A stretch of 64,000 nucleotides of DNA from CAVZTX01 sp963778375. Its GTDB lineage: Bacteria > Chloroflexota > Ktedonobacteria > Ktedonobacterales > Ktedonobacteraceae. Positions 55,306-64,000 of the stretch are shown here, piece after piece. The number at the start of each line of letters is the position of its first letter. Position 1 is the first letter of the stretch. The position numbers were made by a program, and so were the translations under genes. The stretch spans positions 186,001 through 250,000 of the forward strand of contig CAVZTX010000028.1 of assembly GCA_963778375.1 (NCBI GenBank), given 5' to 3'. The notes beneath the pieces were generated by a model. It saw nothing but the letters and a program-made list of their open reading frames with translations, made no database searches and had not been told where the DNA came from.

Positions 55306-55983
55306 TTACAAAGACACGATGCGCGTCCGCTCCCGTTGATAATTCATCGCCAAGCGTCTCATCCCCCACATATACCACGTAGCAAAGGTACGATAAGGAC
55401 GCCAGATTTCGCCACGCTCCCGCATTTCTTTGGGAGTTGGGCGCGCCTCCAAACCATACGCTCCGCGTACCCCTTCAAGCAGACCCAAGTCGTCGACGGG
55501 CAGTACATCGGGACGACCAAGCGAGAAAATAAGGATCATCTCCGCCGTCCAGCGACCAATCCCTTTTACCTTCACCAGTTCATTGATAACCGCCTCATCG
55601 TCAAGTTCATTGAGCTGGTCAAGTTGTAACTGCCCACTGGTAACGCATTCGGTCAGGTCACGGATATAACGAGCCTTCTGCGGCGAAAGACCAGCAGCGC
55701 GAAGCGCATCAATATCGAACGGCACAAGTGATTCTGGAGTAACCAGTCCACTTGCAGCGCCTAAAGCTGCTACACGCAGCCGCGCCATAATGGCATCAGC
55801 CGCCTTTACGGAAATCTGCTGTGAGATGATGGCATCGACAAGGGTCTCGAAGAGGTTAGGGTTGGGTTCTAATGTACATGACCCTACCTGGGTAATAGCA
55901 TCGGCCATGATCGGATCAATTGTGCTCAGGTAAGAAGTGGCAGTGCTGATGATGTCGTTCCAATGAGTTGGGGTTGTGGTCAT
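55306..55983 (-). CDS. DNA-3-methyladenine glycosylase II-type protein (AlkA/HhH-GPD)
   Basis: 225 residues. LVDAIISQQISVKAADAIMA, helix-hairpin-helix VKGIGRWTAEMILIFSLGRP, then catalytic Asp in DVLPVDDLGLLEG. Removes alkylated bases such as 3-methyladenine from DNA and starts base-excision repair. No iron-sulfur Cys cluster at the C terminus, which fits AlkA rather than Nth. Single gene with its own promoter region. Confidence 0.92.
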   Translation of the reverse strand: MTTTPTHWNDIISTATSYLSTIDPIMADAITQVGSCTLEPNPNLFETLVDAIISQQISVKAADAIMARLRVAALGAASGLVTPESLVPFDIDALRAAGLSPQKARYIRDLTECVTSGQLQLDQLNELDDEAVINELVKVKGIGRWTAEMILIFSLGRPDVLPVDDLGLLEGVRGAYGLEARPTPKEMRERGEIWRPYRTFATWYMWGMRRLAMNYQRERTRIVSL

Positions 55984-56172
55984 ATGTAGTTCTTTCTCGT
56001 TTTATCGTACCATTAGCAATGGCACAAGATGCCTATCCCTTTGCCAGGCAGCCGTACAGACTGTCTAAAGTCGTAGTAATGTAGTTACAATCGTACCATA
56101 TCATTAGCAAATCTTGCTTATTAAAAATTGCAACTGGAATCATGAACGGACAGGAAAGAGAGGAATGAGCGC

Positions 56173-57090
56173 TTGAATACGGCTGAACATCGTACTCACG
56201 TGGATCAACTCCTGTGCTCGCCCATTGGTGTGCTTGTCGTAGCGAGGAGCATCGTAGAGGTTAGTGGTAGTCTACCTGACATGCCATTTGCCAACTATCT
56301 TGGAGCAGTATATTCAGCCAAGGACATCGCCCTCTGTCTCCAGGAACTGGCAATCAGAGAGGGAGGAGACGGCTACTTTGATTTGCTCACTGCCGAACGC
56401 CTCTCTGAACTAGTTGTCCAGTGCGAGGAAGACCTCACGCCATACACGAATGATTACCAGGAGCGTGCAGATATACTCCTGGCACATGGCCCCTCTCTCA
56501 GGCAATTTGCAGACCACTTGCTCGACGCGCCTGCTACCGCAGACTGGTTCGCTAATCTGGATCGGAAGCGGCAAGCGTGGATTGCTCCTAGTGATCGTCC
56601 TCCTGATCCGATTTCCTTTTCTCCCGATCTACATCAATTTGGAGCCGGAATAACCAAACCACGCAGAGCGCTATGGACTTCGACGAGCATCGACAATTGC
56701 CCAAGCGGCTGGATTGCCTACCTGCGTTGGGGTGAAGATCATCAAGAGCCGCCTTATCATCCCTGGCGTCTGCAAGTGCCATCCTCTGCCCGGGTCTACG
56801 AGGTTCATGGGCCACAGGTATGGCATAACCTCTGTCTTGCGTACCCGGCCCCTTCCTCTCTGGCCTATGCGATACCTACACCGAAAGACCTCATCGAACC
56901 GGAGTGGGAGGCGGTCGCACACAACTGGGATGGCATTCATCTTTCACTTGGCGGACTGCTCACCACCGAACGGGTTAGATGGGGCGAGCCAGGAGGAGCG
57001 CAGTCGCATCTCTTTGGCTGGAATGTGGAGAGCACTGTATGGCTTCGGTGGCTATTTGACCGTGCGGAACGTCTGCCTGATGTTGACTGA
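56173..57090 (+). CDS. Hypothetical protein with LWTS/WHNL motifs
   Basis: 305 residues from TTG 56173 (GAGGAA eight bases upstream; an ATG at 56165 opens only a four-codon frame that ends at the TTG). The N-terminal third is helical (YSAKDIALCLQELAIREGGD). The C-terminal half has many Trp: KPRRALWTSTSIDNCPSGW, then YHPWRLQVPSSARVYEV and WHNLCLAYPAP, then WEAVAHNWDGIHLSLGG. Similar LWTS...W...VYEV patterns occur in unnamed actinobacterial proteins and recall ADP-ribosyltransferase-like folds, but I cannot assign a function. Confidence 0.7.
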   Translation: MNTAEHRTHVDQLLCSPIGVLVVARSIVEVSGSLPDMPFANYLGAVYSAKDIALCLQELAIREGGDGYFDLLTAERLSELVVQCEEDLTPYTNDYQERADILLAHGPSLRQFADHLLDAPATADWFANLDRKRQAWIAPSDRPPDPISFSPDLHQFGAGITKPRRALWTSTSIDNCPSGWIAYLRWGEDHQEPPYHPWRLQVPSSARVYEVHGPQVWHNLCLAYPAPSSLAYAIPTPKDLIEPEWEAVAHNWDGIHLSLGGLLTTERVRWGEPGGAQSHLFGWNVESTVWLRWLFDRAERLPDVD

Positions 57091-57253
57091 AATAGCCAGT
57101 AAAAGATGGTCATATCGTTTTTTACCCAGAAGGACTCGTGCTCTGCTGTTGCTTGAGCAGCACCAGAATGAACTTGTCCAATTTTCCAATTCCTGTACCA
57201 TGTCGTACAATGCCTGAAAGAACGTTGCGTAATTTCACTGATTGGGAGGGGAT

Positions 57254-59403
<2,150 letters not shown>

Positions 59404-59407
<4 letters not shown>

Positions 59408-59420
59408 GGCGCAATTCATT
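59404..59420. repeat. Family A repeat fragment
   Basis: TGTAGGGCGCAATTCAT, overlapping the stop codon of the DUF255 gene (TAG at 59405-59407). Same design as 53562-53590. Confidence 0.5.
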
Positions 59421-59468
59421 GCTGCCATTGCCTATGATGAGTAATAACAACCAAGATCGGCAATGTTT

Positions 59469-59536
59469 TGTCATGCTGAGTGAAACGAAGCATCTGCGGC
59501 CAGCGGGACAGATGCTTCGTTTCACTCAGCATGACA
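59469..59536. repeat. Family B palindromic element, complete copy
   Basis: A perfect 28-bp inverted repeat: 59469-59496 (TGTCATGCTGAGTGAAACGA...) and 59509-59536, with a 12-nt loop. Each arm can itself form a hairpin (ATGCT...AGCAT). It lies between the convergent DUF255 and Usp genes. It looks like a REP/MITE-type mobile palindrome; single units occur at 2741, 50300 and 51387. Confidence 0.85.
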
Positions 59537-59544
59537 GGTATGAG

Positions 59545-60288
59545 CTAATCATTTACATAGCGCATCTCGCCCTTAACATCATGACGGCACAATACACCAT
59601 TGCCTGCCAGTTGTTCCAGGGCGAGGGTCGCTGCAGCGGTCTCTTTACGTCCGGCTGCCTTCTTCTGAGGCGGCGCAAACATGAGCGCCACCTGTTGAGG
59701 CGTTAGCACCGTCAGATCACTTGTGTGCTCGTGCAGATAGCGGGTAATCGCTTCTTCATACCATTTGACGAGATCGGTGGGATGACGTGTCAGCGGAGGG
59801 ATGACGATCATCACCGGACAGGGCGCAAGTTGCGAGATCTTACGCGAGGTGCTGCCCATAAAAAAACGCCGAATGTGCTGCTTGAAAGAATCGCTATGAC
59901 TCCCGATCACAATCAGGTCAACCTGCAACTCTCTTGCTACTTTGGCAATTTCATCAGCGGGTACACCCTGCCGTATGAGTGTTTCTACCTGCTTCGAGGA
60001 GACTCCCTGGTTCTGCAATTCGGCTACGGCTTTCAGTAAAACATGTTCGGCAGCCTCATGCTGTTCGGGGGTGGCTAATAGAGGTTGAAATTGTCCCATA
60101 TACAGCCCAACCGAGGGTGAGGTCGTATAGGCAATAGGAATGACATTGAGTAGAACGATGTGCAACGAGGACGATGAGGACAGGCACAAGGCACTGTCCC
60201 TACAGATCAGTTCGCTGAACGTGCGAAGAGCATATTGAGTAGCGCGGGAGAAAGTAGTATCAATGCCCAGCAAAATGCGCTTTTTCAT
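59545..60288 (-). CDS. Universal stress protein (UspA family) with repeat-derived insert
   Basis: 247 residues. KKRILLGIDTTFSRATQYAL, then LHIVLLNVIP, then VDLIVIGSHSDSFKQHIRRF and GSTSRKI (ATP loop G-x2-...-G-S/T) mark a Usp domain of about 160 residues. The C-terminal 80 residues are extra (VKWYEEAITRYLHEHTSDLT, VLTPQQVALMF). Between the first helix and second strand an added ICRDSALCLSSSSS is encoded by DNA holding the family A core (60178-60203, GGACAG...CTGTCCCTACA), so a short repeat has probably inserted in frame. Function: stress-induced nucleotide-binding protein. Confidence 0.88.
   Translation of the reverse strand: MKKRILLGIDTTFSRATQYALRTFSELICRDSALCLSSSSSLHIVLLNVIPIAYTTSPSVGLYMGQFQPLLATPEQHEAAEHVLLKAVAELQNQGVSSKQVETLIRQGVPADEIAKVARELQVDLIVIGSHSDSFKQHIRRFFMGSTSRKISQLAPCPVMIVIPPLTRHPTDLVKWYEEAITRYLHEHTSDLTVLTPQQVALMFAPPQKKAAGRKETAAATLALEQLAGNGVLCRHDVKGEMRYVND
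60178..60203. repeat. Family A repeat inside the Usp gene
   Basis: GGACAG (60178-60183) pairs with CTGTCC (60194-60199), followed by CTACA as in other family A copies. It lies within codons about 29-37 of the Usp gene without breaking the frame. Confidence 0.6.
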
Positions 60289-61005
60289 GGCCGTTCCCGA
60301 TATCTGTCCTCAACACGTTCCTTGCAGCCTGCTGAGCGAAGCTAGACACTTCCGCTCAGACCGGCTGACGCGTAGCGTAGACGCGGTAGCGTCGTTGCCA
60401 GTCTGCATAAGAGCTATTCGATAGTGTCGTTGCAGGCTGTCTTTCAAGAAACGCCTGGCACGCTATTCAGTAAATCATGACGTATGTATGATTTCGAGAA
60501 CGCGAGAACCTTTTCTATAGAGAAAGTATACATGGTTTTCAGGTGAGAGGCAAGGATAACTTCAAACGCACAGATGTTTGGAGAGAAGACTTCCCGTGAG
60601 TGGATGGGCATTATCTCCAAATGCTTGTTAAACACAAAACATGATACCTTCGTGATAGCTGCGTGCTATTCTTTTCACCTCAGTCTCAAAGTACACTACT
60701 CTCAAGACAAGAAAAGGCGGAACAGCAACCTGAATTGCAGAGCTAATCGGCAAATGGGTCAAATGTCACCTCATCTTTCTTCGTTTTTCTGCTACGCTTA
60801 GGGTGTTTTCTAGTTTGCTTAACTTGACATTCATTGATGAGGTAGGTTAAGCTAAACAAGATGACCCGTTTTGCAATGAAATACGTATGTTTGAATGTCC
60901 AGCGTCTTGTTGTCCGACATTTGAACTCTCGTAGTGTAATACGTCTAGTAGATGGTAATGTATATTTGTAGGGCTTACGTCCCTACAGAAAGCGGGTCGC
61001 GAGCA
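60289..61005. other. Long spacer upstream of the sigma operon
   Basis: 717 bp between the divergent Usp and sigma genes. It holds a GC-rich stretch with related short pieces (ACGCGTAGCGTAGACGCGGTAGCGT, in part near 60370-60396) and a family A hairpin at 60967-60987. The ORF at 60574-60801 has no ribosome site or recognisable family. The sigma-operon promoter should be here but cannot be picked out. Confidence 0.4.
60967..60987. repeat. Family A hairpin TGTAGGG-N7-CCCTACA
   Basis: Seven-bp perfect stem (60967-60973 with 60981-60987), loop CTTACGT. It is 19 bp upstream of the sigma-gene start, so in its mRNA leader. Confidence 0.7.
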
Positions 61006-61710
61006 ATGGGTATCGATATGCAAGAACTGCCCGACCAAATGAGCCTATCAGCGCTCGAAAACCAGTGTGCAATTGAAATCAACAAGTACCGCCGCAGAGA
61101 GCCGTCCAACGACATGTATTGCCTGGAAATTTTCCACCGCGCCATGTTGCAACATGACGACCTCGCCTGGGACCTGATGCATCGTTGCTTCAGCCCATTT
61201 GTGCGAGGCTGGCTGCGCAATCATCCCAAGCGCGATATCGCCATGCGCTTCGAAAGCGAAGAGAATTACGTAGCCGAAACCTTCAAGCGCTTCTGGCAGG
61301 CAACGGAACATAATGCAGCGCTGGAATTTCGAACTTTGGCAGGAGCATTACAATACTTGAAAGCCAGCCTTAATGGAGCGATTATGGACACTCTGCGTGC
61401 CTATTCGCGCCAAAAAGAGGTTCCGTTACCCGAGCCTGGCAGCCCCTATCCTGAAGAGCCAGCCGCTGAAGCCACTGACGACGGTCTCGAATTATGGGAA
61501 AGCATCCAAAACTTGCTCCCCGCCGGGCGCGAACTGCGCGCAGCTTTTCTACTCTTCCACGATGGCTTGAAGCCTCGGGAAATCGTGCGCTACTGCTCAC
61601 AAGAGTTCAGCGATGTGAAAGAAGTCTATCGTCTGCGTCGCAATATTATCGAGCGCCTGATGCGCCATCTCGATCAAATTCGCTGGCGACTGAGCGACGA
61701 GGAGAACTAA
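61006..61710 (+). CDS. ECF-like sigma-70 family protein
   Basis: 234 residues from MGIDMQELPDQMSLSALENQ (ATG 61006; the frame is open to 60952, but that part is the family A repeat. MQELPDQ at 61018 is possible). Region 2-like: DLAWDLMHRCFSPFVRGWLR, EENYVAETFKRFWQATEHNA and YLKASLNGAIMDTLRAYSRQ. Region 4-like: LLPAGRELRAAFLLFHDGLK, then PREIVRYCSQEF and LRRNIIERLMRHLDQIRWRL. A distant member of the sigma family that should bind core RNA polymerase at special promoters. First gene of an operon with the zinc-finger gene and the TPR gene. Confidence 0.8.
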   Translation: MGIDMQELPDQMSLSALENQCAIEINKYRRREPSNDMYCLEIFHRAMLQHDDLAWDLMHRCFSPFVRGWLRNHPKRDIAMRFESEENYVAETFKRFWQATEHNAALEFRTLAGALQYLKASLNGAIMDTLRAYSRQKEVPLPEPGSPYPEEPAAEATDDGLELWESIQNLLPAGRELRAAFLLFHDGLKPREIVRYCSQEFSDVKEVYRLRRNIIERLMRHLDQIRWRLSDEEN

Positions 61711-61831
61711 GGCATAAAAGTGATATGCTAAAAAAAATTCTCACATCGTTTATAGAGCAACATAACCTGCTGGCAACCACTTAGCTTGTCAGGTGCCACA
61801 TTGATAGATAGAGAAGATGAGGAACTACGAG

Positions 61832-62624
61832 ATGGAGAGTCTGCATGCCGAAGCCCCCACTGACGAGGAACTTCTTGCCTTTGCTCTCGATGGAGAAGAG
61901 TTGCCCGAAAAAACAAGAAGACATTTAGAGCAGTGCGAAACCTGCCAGAAACGGCTTGTAAGATATCAACAAGCCAACACCTTTCTCGTTTCACACCTCT
62001 ATCGTAGCCAGTGCCCAACCGGCACTCAGTTGAGCTATTACTGTGCCCACATGTTGCCAGAAGATGAGAGTATGCGCATTGCAGCACATATTACAGACTG
62101 TCCGCTCTGCGCCGCTGAAGTTGCGGAAACACGACGCTTCCTGCAAATGCAAGACTCCGACCTTTCCCCTCTCCCTTCGTTTTCACCGGTCGCTTCCATA
62201 CGACGCATATTTGCCACACTTGTCCGCCAGCAACCACAATTCGTCATGCGTGGTGAAGCCATCAGGTGCAGGATCCAATTCAGCCTGGCCGCGCCAATAC
62301 AAAGCCGACTCCCTTGATCTCTCCCTTCACCTTTCGCGAGCCAGCAACGGAGCATACATGCTGCTAGGCATCCTTACCAGCGTCGATACCAGTGAAAGTG
62401 TCGATGCTTTTGAAGGTATACCTGGCTACCTCTATGCCGCGCCCGGACCTTTCACCAATGAAGGGGACGAGGACACTGAGATACCTTTGCGAGGCACGCA
62501 GGTAGACGACCTAGGAAACATTGTATTCAGCAACGTACCCATTGGAGAATATGTCATGATCGTACATCTACCAGATCGTGAGTTAGTGATCGATGGACTA
62601 ACCATTGAAGACAATCTGAGGTAA
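61832..62624 (+). pseudogene. Zinc-finger anti-sigma-like protein, frameshifted
   Basis: MESLHAEAPTDEELLAFALD (ATG 61832, GAGGA eight bases upstream; ATG 61817 is the other choice). Two Cys/His zinc-binding units: HLEQCETCQKRL and AHITDCPLCAAEV. The frame fails after VMRGEA at about 62259. The C-terminal domain continues in another frame: SGAGSNSAWPRQYKADSLDL, then SLHLSRASNGAYMLLGILTS, FEGIPGYLYAAPGPFTNEGD, DDLGNIVFSNVPIGEYVMIV and LVIDGLTIEDNLR, a carboxypeptidase-regulatory-like beta sandwich. Removing one A at 62261 rejoins the frames. It should bind the upstream sigma factor and link it to the TPR protein downstream. Confidence 0.75.
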
Positions 62625-62687
62625 CGACCGACCATCGTCCATCAATAAAGCAAAGTGAGTTGGTCACTGGGGAACTAACCGCCAAAT

Positions 62688-64000
62688 ATGGATACTGAGC
62701 TATTTTTACAATACTTGCGCGACCTTCCTTTAGAAGAAGGCCGCACTTACATTCAGACGCATATTGCTGAATTAGCGGATTATGCTGTAATCGGCAACCT
62801 CATTAAAGACGAAGCTCAGAGACAAGAGAATATAGCGCCTTTTGTCGCCCTCAAATTAGCTGAACTACTGATCTTCTTTGGCGAGTACGTACATCATCCC
62901 TCATCCCATGCCCTTGGCCTTCTAGCTAAAGGCATGGCTTTCTATCGTTTGGGGCGTCATCAAGCCGCCATAGAACATTTGGATGACGCAGGGAAGGAGT
63001 TTCAATCCCTGGAAGACGAGGTAGGCTGGGCTCGTACTCGTGCGTGTTGGATGCTCCCCGCCATCTGGCTCGGTTGCACAGAAGAAGCTCTGCAAGTGGC
63101 TGCTCATGTCCGCGAGATATTTCTACGGCATAGTGAGTACGTCAGGGCATGTTTGGTCGATCACAACATGGCTATTGCTTACTCGCGACTGGGTCAATAC
63201 CAGGAAGCAATTACCTTGTACGAAAGATTGCGAGTGACTTATCCTACCCTGACTGACCAAAGTGAAACCCTTATCAAACGGGGTATAGCTATGGCCGAAA
63301 CTAACGAGGCTATGAATTTGTTCTGGTCTGGCAAGTTCGAAAGGGCATATCGCCTGATGGAGCAAGCGAAAGCAGGCTATTTAGCTCTTGGGGAAACACG
63401 TCTCCTTACCCTTGCAGAGTTAAATCTGGCCTTGTATGACAACATTCTTGGCTATTATAGCTCTGCTTTACAGCGTTACTACCATGCGCGTGATAGTGTG
63501 ATACAGAGCAATGCTAATGATACCTGGTTACTGGCCCTTCTAAACATTGACATGGCCGAATGTTTAGTGAGCCTTGATAGGGCACAGGAGGCTTGCCAGT
63601 TGGCATCCGAGGCTGTTAAGACGTACCGGCATTCCGGTGTATCACTCGATACCGGTGAAGCGCTCTGTCAGTATGCAACAGCGCTGGCGGCTGCTAATAG
63701 ACTAGAGGAAGCTCTGGCCGCCCTGGATGAAGCCTGCACATTTTTTAGTCGAGGTCGCATGGATCATTATGCCTTCGCTGCTAAACTTCAGCAGGCCGAA
63801 CTTCTACTCAAGAGAGGGTCTTTTGTTGAGGCATATCATCAGGCCAGGAACATCAAAGAATACTTTGAAGTCAAGAGCCTGGTATCACATGCTGTTCGTG
63901 CCAGCTTGGTGATGGTTGGTGCCCTCTTAAAAAATGTGCAACAGTCCGAGGCTGAACAGGAAAAGGAGCAACTCCTCTCGGAAGCTCTGCTATTATGCAG
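62688..64000 (+). CDS. TPR-repeat protein, 3' end outside window (possible TPR-CHAT)
   Basis: Open from ATG 62688 to the window end (437 codons, no stop). The product starts MDTELFLQYLRDLPLEEGRT and is built of helical pairs with TPR spacing: LGLLAKGMAFYRLGRHQAAI, MAIAYSRLGQYQEAITLYER, LALYDNILGYYSSALQRYYH, CQYATALAAANRLEEALAAL. No membrane segments. Ktedonobacterial proteins with this kind of N terminus and TPR array often end in a caspase-like CHAT domain; that is inference here because the C terminus is not in view. It is 63 bp downstream of the zinc-finger gene on the same strand. Confidence 0.8.
   Translation, partial: MDTELFLQYLRDLPLEEGRTYIQTHIAELADYAVIGNLIKDEAQRQENIAPFVALKLAELLIFFGEYVHHPSSHALGLLAKGMAFYRLGRHQAAIEHLDDAGKEFQSLEDEVGWARTRACWMLPAIWLGCTEEALQVAAHVREIFLRHSEYVRACLVDHNMAIAYSRLGQYQEAITLYERLRVTYPTLTDQSETLIKRGIAMAETNEAMNLFWSGKFERAYRLMEQAKAGYLALGETRLLTLAELNLALYDNILGYYSSALQRYYHARDSVIQSNANDTWLLALLNIDMAECLVSLDRAQEACQLASEAVKTYRHSGVSLDTGEALCQYATALAAANRLEEALAALDEACTFFSRGRMDHYAFAAKLQQAELLLKRGSFVEAYHQARNIKEYFEVKSLVSHAVRASLVMVGALLKNVQQSEAEQEKEQLLSEALLLC

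Overview
The window is chromosomal DNA of a soil-type, multicellular-lineage bacterium, most likely a member of the Ktedonobacteria (Chloroflexota). That placement is inferred from gene content: a transmembrane Ser/Thr kinase with a Pro/Thr/Ser-rich tail, an ECF41-type sigma factor, an exported DUF4012 protein, RskA-type anti-sigma factors, a TgpA-like transglutaminase, a DUF255 thioredoxin-domain protein and TPR proteins of the kind common in that class. It also fits the moderate GC content and the short palindromic repeats scattered between genes. There is no rRNA, CRISPR array or intact insertion sequence.

Layout. 1-9300: F420-type oxidoreductase (5' end outside), lipoprotein, secreted beta-propeller, Ser/Thr kinase, ECF41 sigma, frameshifted FAD amine oxidase, RsbU-type phosphatase. 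9500-15300: frameshifted Tat/lipoprotein FAD-linked oxidase, histidine kinase with response regulator, frameshifted papain-family protease. 15700-25900: PQQ-type propeller, two alpha/beta hydrolases, frameshifted DUF4012 protein, a PIN toxin-antitoxin pair, PPK2, a Y-family polymerase lacking its active-site acids, and a GspE-N-domain protein. 26000-34130: sugar epimerase; a minus-strand operon of AP-superfamily phosphatase, APS kinase, ATP sulfurylase, GHMP sugar kinase and SIS isomerase; then inositol-3-phosphate synthase. 34200-35170: csrA and two tRNA-Ser genes. 35140-41846: a 6.7-kb island inserted in the 3' end of tRNA-Ser(GGA), bounded by a 29-bp direct repeat. It carries a single-chain restriction-modification enzyme, an XRE regulator and two Tat-exported Cys-rich paralogues, but no integrase. 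41950-60300: YCII protein, class II aldolase, anti-sigma factor, transglutaminase, biotinyl protein, groES-groEL, 2-hydroxyacid dehydrogenase, GT2, DnaJ-WD40 protein, AlkA-like glycosylase, DUF255 protein and Usp. 61000-64000: a sigma factor, a zinc-finger/anti-sigma-like protein (frameshifted) and a TPR protein that runs off the edge.

Three things stand out. First, the sigma/zinc-finger/TPR operon at the right edge looks like a protease- or signal-coupled sigma switch; the TPR protein may carry a CHAT domain beyond the window. Second, the tRNA-Ser defence island. Third, two families of short palindromic repeats, one of which appears to have inserted in frame into a Usp gene. At least five conserved genes carry single-base frameshifts, so either the sequence has indel errors or the region is decaying; raw reads would decide.
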